Shown here: one piece after another, positions 46,181 through 53,747 of the stretch
Layout of the letters: every line of letters begins with the position of its first letter
How positions within the stretch are numbered: position 1 is the stretch's first letter
NCBI GenBank assembly: GCA_963711375.1
Contig: CAVQDV010000005.1
Coordinates: 2,418,001 to 2,482,000 of the forward strand
Length of the DNA: 64,000 nucleotides
From: CAVQDV01 sp963711375
GTDB lineage: Bacteria > Pseudomonadota > Gammaproteobacteria > Coxiellales > Coxiellaceae
Reading direction: 5' to 3'
Program-made: the position numbers and the translations under genes
The notes under the pieces: model-generated
Told to the model about the DNA's origin: nothing
Database searches by the model: none
What the model saw: the letters and a program-made list of their open reading frames with translations, nothing else

Positions 46181-46539
46181 CTTTGTTTCGCAATTCTTAC
46201 CACTAAAGTTCTGCCTTGGACATCTTGGCCATCAGCGCTTAAGGCACTATTGGCGGCTTTGGCATTACTGAAGGTAATAAATCCAAAGCCCATCGATTTT
46301 CGAGTTTGACGATTTTTTACTATTCGCACTTGGTCGATAGCACCAAACTGGGAAAAATGTTCACGCAGCTCTTGCTCATGAATACGATAGGGTAAATTGC
46401 CAACATAAATTTGATGCGTATCTCCAGCATTTTCAGCATTTCCAGAAGCCCCACGACGGCGACGAGCAATCAGAAAAATAACGAATAAAACAGCGAGCAC
46501 AGCAAAGGCGAGAATGATATAAAGCGAAAACTTTGTCAT
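46177..46539 (-). CDS. Membrane-anchored RRM RNA-binding protein
   Basis: The ATG at 46539 gives 120 residues; a TTG at 46551 would add four. Residues about 3-24 form one membrane helix (LYIILAFAVLAVLFVIFLIA) followed by RRRR, which predicts a cytosolic C-terminus. The rest is a single RRM with RNP2 (IYVGNLP) and RNP1 (KSMGFGFITF) complete. Small RRM proteins are known in bacteria, but a transmembrane anchor is unusual. Overlap by 4 bp with the ABC ATPase gene suggests coupled expression. Confidence 0.88.
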   Translation of the reverse strand: MTKFSLYIILAFAVLAVLFVIFLIARRRRGASGNAENAGDTHQIYVGNLPYRIHEQELREHFSQFGAIDQVRIVKNRQTRKSMGFGFITFSNAKAANSALSADGQDVQGRTLVVRIAKQR

Positions 46540-46608
46540 TTTGAAATCCAATTTCGGTGGTTAAAAAGCCGATTCTAGAGAAGCTTAGAAGAGATGTAAA
46601 GCTTCTTA

Positions 46609-46700
46609 CAGGAGTTCCCGCTAAAGCAGGAACTCCTTCCTGGTATTAATGCCCTCCGCAGTGGGGATGCCCGCTAGCGCTCAGGGGGAGCAAGGCTCCC
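46609..46700. repeat. Multi-hairpin interspersed repeat, copy 1
   Basis: Begins with CAGGAGTTCCCGCTAAAGCA (hairpin GGAGTTCC/GGAACTCC), continues with TTCCTGGTATTAA, and ends with GCGCTCAGGGGGAGC paired to GCTCCC. The same order of blocks recurs at 54884-54974, with an inverted half at 56639-56702. It lies in the only sizeable gap between the oxidoreductase and RRM genes. Confidence 0.75.
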
Positions 46701-46729
46701 AACATGCATTTTGTGCTTCAGCCTATCGA

Positions 46730-47356
46730 TTAGCGATTTAGTAAAGCAAAAGCAAAAGTCGGGCCTTTACCTTGGTTATAGGCTAAATCAATATTGAGCC
46801 AGGCGAATTGTTCGAGTTGGCGTGCCAATGCTAGACCTTTTAAAGGGAGGGCATCAAAACCCAATTCAGAGGCAAGCGACACGATTAGGGCAACTGATTC
46901 TGGATCATCTCCGGCTGCAAAAATGACGGTTTTTTGCTTTCCGTAGGCGGGATTGGCCATATTCGCTGCAAAGGTGTGATTAAAACATTTTACGACTTTT
47001 GCGCCTTTAGCCCAGCCAGCGATCATTTCTCCGCCCGAAGTGGTGTGGCCTATTTCAAGGCCGCTAAAATCAGGCTTAATAGGATTTGTGCAATCAACGA
47101 GTATTTTACCCGAAATTGGCCCTAAACTTTCTAGTGCTTGTTTCGTGCTGGTCCAAGGTGTTGCCAAAAATATCACGTCCGCTTGTTTTGCTGCCTCTGC
47201 TGGAATGACAAGGCTGGTATTTGGATTCATTTTTAGCACTGAATATTTGTCGTCATTAGGATTTCTAAGCCCAAAAATAAGAGTATGACCCTTTTGAGCG
47301 AGGTTTTTGCCAAGCGCTCCGCCGACATTTCCTCCACCAATAATTGCAATCTTCAT
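46730..47356 (-). CDS. NAD(P)-binding oxidoreductase (F420-dependent NADP reductase-like)
   Basis: 208 residues with a Rossmann motif at the very start (MKIAIIGGGNVGGALGKNLA) and VIFLATPWTSTKQAL, LVDCTNPIKPDFSGLEIGHT and VVKCFNHTFAANMANP. This matches the NPP1/F420-dependent NADP oxidoreductase-like family that is widespread also in bacteria lacking F420. The real substrate is unknown. It stands alone on its strand between the PLD nuclease and the repeat at 46609. Confidence 0.85.
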   Translation of the reverse strand: MKIAIIGGGNVGGALGKNLAQKGHTLIFGLRNPNDDKYSVLKMNPNTSLVIPAEAAKQADVIFLATPWTSTKQALESLGPISGKILVDCTNPIKPDFSGLEIGHTTSGGEMIAGWAKGAKVVKCFNHTFAANMANPAYGKQKTVIFAAGDDPESVALIVSLASELGFDALPLKGLALARQLEQFAWLNIDLAYNQGKGPTFAFALLNR

Positions 47357-47410
47357 ATAGACCTCCTAATGATCGTTCAGGCTCCATCATAATGCTTTTT
47401 ATCTAATGCC

Positions 47411-47959
47411 TCAATAATAATCCCGGCTTGGGCAACTATCAGACTCAATAGGCTGAGCAGCGGCTTGTCGACGTTGCCAATTGCTAAAATAAGCGCTCGC
47501 TAAGTTGGGGTTTTCAATAATTAGCACATTTTCCGCATTAAATCGTTCAGCGGCTTTTGTAAAATTAAAGGAGCCAGTTTCTAAAATTTTTTTATCGAAT
47601 ATCATAACTTTGTTGTGCGCAATATCTAAGTCGGAATCTTCCCACACCGGGATATTATTTCGAATAAAATAACTGGCGTAAGAAAATCGATGACAATTAA
47701 ATTGACTTTTGTCGAAAATAATTTGCACTTTAACGCCTCGTTTTGCGGCTTGAATTAATGCTAAAGCAATGGGTTTTGAGGTGAAACTGTAGGATTGAAC
47801 CTCGATACTCTGCTTGGCTCGATTAATTTCGTCGACAATCATTTGCGTGCAATTTTGTCCCGGTGTAAAACACACTTGATAATTAGTGTTTGCCGGAAAT
47901 ACGTCGGCATAAGCGCAAAATGGAAACAATGCTAAACAAAGAACTAAAAATTTTTTCAT
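47411..47959 (-). CDS. Secreted phospholipase D-family nuclease (Nuc-like)
   Basis: 182 residues with a signal peptide (MKKFLVLCLALFPFCAYA). It has one HKD motif, HNKVMIFDKKILETGSFNFT, so it would act as a dimer like the 150-180 residue Nuc endonucleases. INRAKQSIEVQSYSFTSKPI is the typical N-terminal core. Extra Cys (QNCTQM, FNCHRF, DSCPSR) suggest periplasmic disulfides. Likely substrate is DNA or RNA, though phospholipid is possible for the superfamily. Confidence 0.9.
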   Translation of the reverse strand: MKKFLVLCLALFPFCAYADVFPANTNYQVCFTPGQNCTQMIVDEINRAKQSIEVQSYSFTSKPIALALIQAAKRGVKVQIIFDKSQFNCHRFSYASYFIRNNIPVWEDSDLDIAHNKVMIFDKKILETGSFNFTKAAERFNAENVLIIENPNLASAYFSNWQRRQAAAQPIESDSCPSRDYY

Positions 47960-48010
47960 ATTATTTTCCTTTTATATAAATTCCCCGGAGAGGGAATAAA
48001 TTAACACCCC

Positions 48011-48040
48011 CACCCTTACCCTCTCCCGCAAGGAGAGGGA
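48011..48040. repeat. Palindromic repeat between trmB and the PLD nuclease gene
   Basis: CCCTCTCC (48020-48027) and GGAGAGGG (48033-48040) make a perfect 8-bp stem around CGCAA, preceded by CCCCCACCCTTA. It is the cleanest copy of the element also seen in mutL and behind tsaE. It lies 4 bp after the trmB stop and could act as a stabilising or terminating hairpin for that message. Confidence 0.65.
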
Positions 48041-48044
48041 ATAA

Positions 48045-48731
48045 TTAAATCTTTTCAGCCAAAATATCCCAAATCCCATGGCCTAAATTTTTTCCGCGCT
48101 GCTCGAATTTTGTGGAGGGGCGTAATTTTTCACCCTCAAAAAATCCTTTTTCATCCCCAAGATTTTTTAAGTTTTTAATCGAGGAAACCGCGCTTAACAT
48201 TTCCTCTGCATATTCTTGCCAATCCGTTGCTAAATGCAAAAATCCGCCTAGCTTTAATTTTTTTACAATTTGCTCGAGAAATTCAGCATTTATTAAACGA
48301 CGCTTATGATGACGTTTCTTCGGCCAGGGATCTGGAAATAAAATCATGATTTTCGATAAACTATCTTCCGGGATGCATTGCTCAAAAACTTCTCGCGCAT
48401 CAGCCGAGTAAATGCGGATATTTTTTACCTCATCTGCTTTCAGGCTCGCTAATAATGATCCTACCCCAGGACGATGCACTTCAATTCCAATAAAATCCTG
48501 ATCGGGATGAGCTTTGGCCATCGCGAGCAAAGAGCTGCCCATGCCAAAACCAATTTCAAGCGTTATGGGAGCCTCTCTTTTAAATAATTCATGAAAATTA
48601 AGCAGCCCCTTGTCGAGCGCAAGCCCAAACGCTGGCCAGAGCGTTTCCAATGCTCGAGTTTGTTTGGTCGTCATCCGCCCTTCCCTTCGGACAAAGCTTC
48701 GAATAGCTCTTGATTTTATGTCGTCATTCAA
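48045..48731 (-). CDS. trmB: TrmB: tRNA (guanine-N7-)-methyltransferase
   Basis: TrmB makes m7G46 in tRNA with S-adenosylmethionine. It has 228 residues. SAM motif ITLEIGFGMGSSLLAMA, then FIGIEVHRPGVGSLL, the substrate motif FPDPWPKKRHHKRRLI and the C-terminal STKFEQRGKNLGHGIWD are complete. It is divergent from mutY, as in E. coli. Confidence 0.97.
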   Translation of the reverse strand: MNDDIKSRAIRSFVRREGRMTTKQTRALETLWPAFGLALDKGLLNFHELFKREAPITLEIGFGMGSSLLAMAKAHPDQDFIGIEVHRPGVGSLLASLKADEVKNIRIYSADAREVFEQCIPEDSLSKIMILFPDPWPKKRHHKRRLINAEFLEQIVKKLKLGGFLHLATDWQEYAEEMLSAVSSIKNLKNLGDEKGFFEGEKLRPSTKFEQRGKNLGHGIWDILAEKI

Positions 48732-48806
48732 GTGTAGATTCTCGCTGGTTATTTCGGTAGGATTCTACTGCTCAATCCGGATAAAATACAATCCTAGGGA
48801 AATGCC

Positions 48807-49850
48807 TTGAAGACTATAAGCCCCCTCAGACTTCAAAAAGCCATTTTAAATTGGTTCGACAAATTTGGTCGGCATGATTTGCCTTGGCAGAAAAATCCCA
48901 CTCCCTATCGCGTGTGGGTTTCTGAAATTATGCTTCAGCAAACACAAGTGACAACGGTCATCCCCTATTACCAAAAATTTATGCGCGCATTTCCATCGGT
49001 AAAATCCCTTGCAAATGCGCCTCAAGATGCCGTGCTGCATTTATGGTCTGGGCTTGGATATTATGCTAGGGCTAGAAATTTACAAGCTTGTGCGAAAATA
49101 GTGAATGAGCAGTATCATGGGAAATTTCCGAGCGAAATTGAAAAATTGGTGGAACTTCCGGGAATTGGCCGTTCGACCGCGGGCGCCATTGCTTCCCTTT
49201 CCATGCAAATTCATGCGCCCATTCTCGATGGCAATGTAAAGCGTCTTTATACACGCTTATTTGCCGTGCCCGGCTGGCCTGGCGCCCCAGAGGTGGCCAA
49301 TAAGCTCTGGCCCCTAGCCGAAAAATTTCTGCCGAAAAATAGAGCTGGTGATTATAATCAAGCCCTCATGGATTTAGGGGCAACTCTATGCACGCGCTCA
49401 AAACCAAAATGCGATTCATGCCCTGTTAACAAATATTGTGAAGCGTTTAGGCTCAATAAAATAGCTGAATTTCCCGGCAAAAAATCACTTTCTATCAAAC
49501 CCACCAGAACGACAAAAATGCTCATTATTTATGACAAGGAAGGGAAAATACTTTTAGAAAAACGCCCCGAATATGGCATTTGGGGAGGCCTGTGGAGTTT
49601 TCCTGAAAGAGCCCTCGTTGCGGAAGGTTCCAGTAGTATCACGATCGAGCCCATAGAACATGTTTTCAGCCATTTTAAATTAATTATTCATCCCGTGATG
49701 CTGCGAAAAAATGAGGCTCCGCTTTCTGTAATGGAAAATTCAGCCCAAATTTGGTATAAGTTGAGCGATCGATTACCTGGAGGTGTCGCCGCACCCATCG
49801 CAAAACTCCTCCAACACCTAAAAAAGCAGGACTTTTTATGTCAAGAATAA
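48807..49850 (+). CDS. mutY: MutY: A/G-specific adenine glycosylase
   Basis: MutY removes adenine mispaired with 8-oxoguanine. It has 347 residues from a TTG start that is 8 bp behind AGGGA. The conserved N-terminus DLPWQKNPTPYRVWVSEIML and QQTQVTTVIPYY, the helix-hairpin-helix ELPGIGRSTAGAI, and the [4Fe-4S] cysteines CTRSKPKCDSCPVNKYC are all visible. The C-terminal NUDIX-like domain (about 225-340) recognises 8-oxoG. It overlaps yggX by 13 bp. Confidence 0.96.
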   Translation: MKTISPLRLQKAILNWFDKFGRHDLPWQKNPTPYRVWVSEIMLQQTQVTTVIPYYQKFMRAFPSVKSLANAPQDAVLHLWSGLGYYARARNLQACAKIVNEQYHGKFPSEIEKLVELPGIGRSTAGAIASLSMQIHAPILDGNVKRLYTRLFAVPGWPGAPEVANKLWPLAEKFLPKNRAGDYNQALMDLGATLCTRSKPKCDSCPVNKYCEAFRLNKIAEFPGKKSLSIKPTRTTKMLIIYDKEGKILLEKRPEYGIWGGLWSFPERALVAEGSSSITIEPIEHVFSHFKLIIHPVMLRKNEAPLSVMENSAQIWYKLSDRLPGGVAAPIAKLLQHLKKQDFLCQE

Positions 49851-50110
49851 TTTTTTGCAAAAAACTGAATAAAGAGGCCCCAGGCCTTGAAAGCCCCCCT
49901 TTTCCAGGAAAATTAGGCCAGCAAATTTTCGAAGAAATTTCAAAACCCGCCTGGGAAAGCTGGATAAACCATCAAACCATGCTCATTAATGAATACCGCC
50001 TCAATTTGCTCGAAGCCAAAGCACGCGACTTTTTGCGAGATGAAATGACCAAATTTTTATTCGGCACAGGCAGCGAACCTCCCCAAGGATATACTGATCC
50101 GAAGCAATAA
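49838..50110 (+). CDS. yggX: YggX: Fe(2+)-trafficking / oxidative protection protein
   Basis: 90 residues with the conserved N-terminus SRIIFCKKLNKEAPGLESPP and PGKLGQQIFEEISKPAW, HQTMLINEYRLNLLEAKARDFL. The single Cys at position 7 is kept. YggX protects iron-sulfur clusters such as the one in MutY, and mutY-yggX is the classic gammaproteobacterial pair. Overlap by 13 bp implies joint translation. Confidence 0.96.
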   Translation: MSRIIFCKKLNKEAPGLESPPFPGKLGQQIFEEISKPAWESWINHQTMLINEYRLNLLEAKARDFLRDEMTKFLFGTGSEPPQGYTDPKQ

Positions 50111-50210
50111 GAATTGATGAAATTTTATACTAATTTAATCATTTGATTATAATATTCGATAATTACGTCTTGACTCTAACCGCTGTAAACGGTTTAATCT
50201 ACTCGCAAAT

Positions 50211-50283
<73 letters not shown>

Positions 50284-50466
50284 TTTACAAGTCAATAAAA
50301 TCAATCAGATACACACTGCCAACAATGGCGCCCAATTAAGAGATTAATTAGTAGGACTATAGTAGGAAGTTGACTCTACGAACGAATGAAACCCTAAGGC
50401 TTGACAATCTTATGAATCGTGCCAGAATTCAATTACACCCTCTATGGTTTCGTCCGTAGAGCGCAG

Positions 50467-50493
50467 GGCCTCTTCGGAGGCCTTTGTTTTTTT
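50467..50493 (+). terminator. Rho-independent terminator
   Basis: GGCCTC-TTCG-GAGGCC followed by TTTGTTTTTTT is a textbook intrinsic terminator with a UUCG tetraloop. It most likely ends the tRNA-Phe transcript, about 180 bp upstream. The stretch 50284-50466 holds no gene that I can see. Confidence 0.85.
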
Positions 50494-50496
50494 CAG

Positions 50497-50844
50497 GAGT
50501 ATGCGAAAGTTTTCAAAACAGAGGAAAAAGGATCGGATGTTAACATAGCTTTGCACGTCTTAAATGATGCGTGGCTAGATCGGTATGATATTGCAATAAT
50601 TGTTTCTAATGACAGCGATTTATTGGAGGCAATCCAGCTAGTAAAAAAACACCATAAAGAAAAAAAGGTAGGTGTTGCTTTACCTTTGCTAAATGAAAAT
50701 CGAAATCCTTCACGTGTTCTGACTAATAATGCCGATTTTGTTAAGCATATTCGGAGGCATGTTCTGGAATCTTCACAATTACCAAATCCAATTCCTGGAA
50801 CATCATTGTACCAGCCAGAAAGTTGGAGATCGATTTTAGCTTAG
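50497..50844 (+). pseudogene. 5'-truncated NYN-domain protein
   Basis: From about 50510 the frame encodes the C-terminal two thirds of an NYN/LabA-like PIN-type RNase: TEEKGSDVNIALHVLNDAW, YDIAIIVSNDSDLLEAI and NADFVKHIRRHVL. The N-terminal strand with the first catalytic Asp and the tyrosine-rich start of NYN proteins are missing. The frame upstream runs through the terminator at 50467-50493, so a GTG start at 50419 is not credible. I read it as a broken gene, cut at or near the terminator. Confidence 0.75.
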
Positions 50845-50946
50845 AAGACTTTTTCCGGTGCTCTCAGATCACTTTGATGTGTTGACACATCACTTTTCCA
50901 ATATGACATGAGTCTGGACAACTATTTAATATACCCCAAATTCAAT

Positions 50947-50996
50947 TTGACAAAGGCATTCTTATGACGTACAGATATCAATATAACTATACGTCA
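50947..50996 (+). promoter_or_regulatory. Promoter and inverted-repeat operator of the toxin-antitoxin pair
   Basis: A consensus -35 box TTGACA (50947-50952) is followed 17 bp later by the weaker TACAGA. A perfect inverted repeat, TGACGTA (50965-50971) and TACGTCA (50990-50996), overlaps the start region. Antitoxins usually repress their own promoters through such repeats. Confidence 0.5.
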
Positions 50997-51006
50997 AGGT
51001 GGCATT

Positions 51007-51249
51007 ATGGCAACAAAACTCACATTAAGAATGGACCCCCTTCTCATTAAGGAGGCTAAAATTTATGCGAAGCAGCATGGTAAATCAGTATCGCAAATTG
51101 TGATGGACTATTTCTCATTGTTAAGTCGCGTCAAAGACTCCCGTGAGCCGCTATCACTTCCTCTGACAAAATCCTTGCGAGGTGTTATTAAAGGTGCTCA
51201 TATATCGGAAAAAGATTATAAAAAACACCTTGAAAATAAATATCTATAA
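51007..51249 (+). CDS. DUF6364-type antitoxin
   Basis: 80 residues. The N-terminal half is a ribbon-helix-helix-like segment, TKLTLRMDPLLIKEAKIYAK and HGKSVSQIVMDYF, and the C-terminus (LRGVIKGAHISEKDYKKHLE) should wrap the toxin. This is the layout of the DUF6364 antitoxins paired with PIN toxins. A PIN gene follows directly with overlapping stop and (former) start codons. The start ATG has AAGGTGG upstream. Confidence 0.85.
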   Translation: MATKLTLRMDPLLIKEAKIYAKQHGKSVSQIVMDYFSLLSRVKDSREPLSLPLTKSLRGVIKGAHISEKDYKKHLENKYL

Positions 51250-51665
51250 AAATACTTTTCGACACAAATGTGATTTTAGATTTATTGCTGGATAAAAAGA
51301 CGTTTGCACAAAATGCACAACTTCTTTTTGAGAAAGTCGAGTCTGGGGAAGTGGATGGCTATATTGGAGCTACAACGATTACGACATTGGATTATTTACT
51401 CGCTAAATCACTCTCGGCAAAGGAAGCCACTCGCATTATTAAAAAAATCCTAAAGCTTTTTGAAGTAGCGCCGGTAAATCGCTTGGTTTTAGAAGAGGCA
51501 CTCGCCAGCGGATTTTTGGATTTTGAAGATGCTGTTTTACACGCCGCAGCAATGCACTGCGGCGTCCAGGCCATTGTGACACGAGATGAAAAGGGATTCA
51601 GCAAAGCGCAAATTGCGGTTTATTCCCCTTCAGCACTGCTGAATGCCATTCCTTCAGAGTCTTAA
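51246..51665 (+). CDS. PIN-domain toxin with ATA at the expected start codon
   Basis: The frame that begins at 51246 encodes IKILFDTNVILDLLLDKKTF, the normal N-terminus of a PIN RNase, but the codon where Met is expected is ATA. The conserved late Asp region is FLDFEDAVLHAAAMHCGVQA and IVTRDEKGF. The antitoxin stop reads ATAA; a single G would make it ATGA, the typical coupled stop-start. A GTG at 51270 would delete the first catalytic Asp (FDTN). So the toxin is probably poorly made or silent, although rare ATA initiation is possible. Otherwise the reading frame is intact, 139 residues. Confidence 0.75.
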   Translation: MKILFDTNVILDLLLDKKTFAQNAQLLFEKVESGEVDGYIGATTITTLDYLLAKSLSAKEATRIIKKILKLFEVAPVNRLVLEEALASGFLDFEDAVLHAAAMHCGVQAIVTRDEKGFSKAQIAVYSPSALLNAIPSES

Positions 51666-51717
51666 GAGTAAGTTCCCAAGGTATATAATATGTCTGAGAG
51701 AGTTTGCACGGAGCCCC

Positions 51718-51791
51718 TAATCGCTTCAAGTAAGGTGGAAAATGAAGCGATTAGCAGCTATAATCGCTTCATAGTGTGAAGCGATTAGGAG
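51718..51791 (+). promoter_or_regulatory. fic promoter with four alternating operator repeats and ribosome site
   Basis: TAATCGCTTCA occurs at 51718-51728 and 51761-51771 and its complement TGAAGCGATTA at 51743-51753 and 51777-51787. A promoter lies within: TGGAAA (51736-51741), 17 bp, TATAAT (51759-51764). AGGAG (51787-51791) is 6 bp before the GTG at 51798. The -10 box and start point are covered by operator copies, so binding would shut the gene off. Confidence 0.7.
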
Positions 51792-51797
51792 CCTTAA

Positions 51798-52928
51798 GTG
51801 ATTCAGTGGATATGGGAAAACCAAGATTGGCCGCAATTTACTTGGCGATCTGATGAGATCCTAGCACTTCTTAGTGAAGCGCGCCTTATTCAAGGCAAGA
51901 TGTTGGGTATCATGCAATCTTTTAACGAGAAAAGTCGGGAACGCCAAAACCTTCAAGCTTTAATGGATGAAATGATCACAACCTCGGCTATCGAGGGATC
52001 CATTATTGATAGAGACAGTGTCCGATCATCCATTTATCATCGCTTAGGGATCGAAAATGCTGGTTTAAATGGCAAGCCTGATCGATATGTTGAAGGTCTT
52101 TTGGATATTTTGCTGGATGCCACGGAAAATAATGCAGAAGTCTTAGATGTTAATCGCCTCTGTCGATGGCATGCGGGATTATTTCCGACAGGATATTCGG
52201 GAATACATAAAATTCTTGTAGCGCAATTACGAGGCGAAGGCGAAATGAAAATAGTCTCTGGGCGCGGAAATAAAATTAAACTTCACTACATTGCACCACC
52301 CCGAAAAATTTTAAAAACTGAACTAGGCCGATTTTTAAAGTGGTTTAACACTTCATCCCTAAAAAACACTGATGGGATTGTTCGTGCCGCCATTGCACAT
52401 TTATGGTTTGAAAAGCTGCATCCTTTTGATGATGGTAATGGTCGCCTGGGACGAGCCATCATCGATCTGGCTCTCGCTCAAGATGAAAAATTGTCAACAC
52501 GATTTTATAGTCTTTCCTCGGCAATTATGCAGAAACGAAAAGGCTACTATGAAATTTTAGACAAAGTTTCTGCTGGTAGCATGGATGTTACGGAGTGGGT
52601 AAAATGGTTTTTACAATGCTTTATTAGTGCTATTGAAAAAACATTAGAAAATGTTTCATTGACCCTTAAAAGAACTCAATTTTGGGATATCCATGAAAAA
52701 ACATCCCTCAACGAGCGACAAAAAAAAGTGCTTAATAAAATGCTGGATCCAGGAGTGGAAGGATTTATCGGTGGAATGACGACACGTAAATATCAGGGCA
52801 TTACAAAAATAAGTCGAGCTACTGCTTATCGTGAATTAAATGATCTTGTCGAAAAAAACTGCTTGAAACCCCTTCAAGAAAAAGGTCGATCGAGTGCCTA
52901 TGAGCTTATTTGGCCGGGTATTTCTTAA
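51798..52928 (+). CDS. Fic-family AMP-transferase with C-terminal winged helix
   Basis: 376 residues from a GTG with a good ribosome site. The FIC core (about 90-260) has the full catalytic motif HPFDDGNGRLGR, so it should transfer AMP (or a related group) to protein hydroxyls. An N-terminal inhibitory helix with TTSAIEGSII (the S/TxxxEG/N type) marks a self-inhibited class II protein. The C-terminus (about 300-376) looks like a winged helix, TRKYQGITKISRATAYREL. The four repeats upstream suggest that the protein represses its own gene. Its 3' end overlaps nudC, on the other strand, by 23 bp. Confidence 0.93.
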   Translation: MIQWIWENQDWPQFTWRSDEILALLSEARLIQGKMLGIMQSFNEKSRERQNLQALMDEMITTSAIEGSIIDRDSVRSSIYHRLGIENAGLNGKPDRYVEGLLDILLDATENNAEVLDVNRLCRWHAGLFPTGYSGIHKILVAQLRGEGEMKIVSGRGNKIKLHYIAPPRKILKTELGRFLKWFNTSSLKNTDGIVRAAIAHLWFEKLHPFDDGNGRLGRAIIDLALAQDEKLSTRFYSLSSAIMQKRKGYYEILDKVSAGSMDVTEWVKWFLQCFISAIEKTLENVSLTLKRTQFWDIHEKTSLNERQKKVLNKMLDPGVEGFIGGMTTRKYQGITKISRATAYRELNDLVEKNCLKPLQEKGRSSAYELIWPGIS

Positions 52929-53724
52929 GATGCTGATCGATCAGCGCTCGAGCTATGCTGAAGGTTAACGGCAATTTTGGCAAATGCTTTGGCGAATACC
53001 ATTTCGCATCTTCTATTTCTTTTTCATCGATGCGAATTTCTCCAGAGTCATAATCGGCTGTAAATCCCAGCATTAATGAATCTGGAAAAGGCCAGGGTTG
53101 AGAGCCAAAATATCGAATATTTTTGATTTGAACACCCACTTCTTCTTCAATTTCTCGTCGAAGACACTCTTCGGCGGATTCACCGGGTTCTACAAAACCC
53201 GCTAAAGTGCTATAAACTTCCGGAGGAAAATGCGGGGAGCGCGCTAAGAGCATTTCTTCGCCACGCGTAATAAGTGCAATAATGCAGGGTGAAATTCGAG
53301 GATACGTGATTTGGCCGCAATTTTTGCAGACACGCGCTCGCTCAACTTCCGACTCAACTAATTTTGTCCCACAGTGCCCACAAAAGCGATGGGTCTTACG
53401 CCAAAAACCAAGATGGCAGGCTTTTAGAACGGTGGGAAACGTATCGGATGGAAAGGTATAAACTAATTCCCTCAGGCCAATTCGAGAAATCTCAGGATTT
53501 TCTGTTAAGTCAGTCGGATCATCGAGTAGAAGATAACGCAGGTTTTCAAGTTCAGCGAAACAATAAAATGACCCTTGGTACTCTGAGATATGTTTGAATT
53601 CTCCATAGCGAAGAATTTCTTGATTATTTTTCAAGAAAATATCCTGGCCCTCAAAACAAAAAATTAAATCGTTTTCATTTGGATTTAGTATTTCGTAATG
53701 ACAGCTTTTTAAGAGGGTTTCCAT
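52906..53724 (-). CDS. nudC: NudC: NAD-capped RNA decapping / NADH pyrophosphatase
   Basis: 272 residues. The zinc ribbon CGHCGTKL...CKNCG is complete, the Nudix box is GFVEPGESAEECLRREIEEE followed by VGV, and the downstream SQPWPFPDSLMLGF is the NudC-specific motif. It should remove NAD caps from RNA and hydrolyse NADH. Convergent with fic. Confidence 0.95.
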   Translation of the reverse strand: METLLKSCHYEILNPNENDLIFCFEGQDIFLKNNQEILRYGEFKHISEYQGSFYCFAELENLRYLLLDDPTDLTENPEISRIGLRELVYTFPSDTFPTVLKACHLGFWRKTHRFCGHCGTKLVESEVERARVCKNCGQITYPRISPCIIALITRGEEMLLARSPHFPPEVYSTLAGFVEPGESAEECLRREIEEEVGVQIKNIRYFGSQPWPFPDSLMLGFTADYDSGEIRIDEKEIEDAKWYSPKHLPKLPLTFSIARALIDQHLKKYPAK

Positions 53725-53747
53725 GGAAGTTTTTAACCTTTATCTAA

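Noticed and set aside
50419..50496. GTG start for the NYN gene
   Set aside because: The first 26 codons cross a perfect intrinsic terminator and do not match NYN proteins.
51270..51275. GTG at 51270 as the PIN toxin start
   Set aside because: It would remove FDTN with the first catalytic Asp and has no ribosome site.
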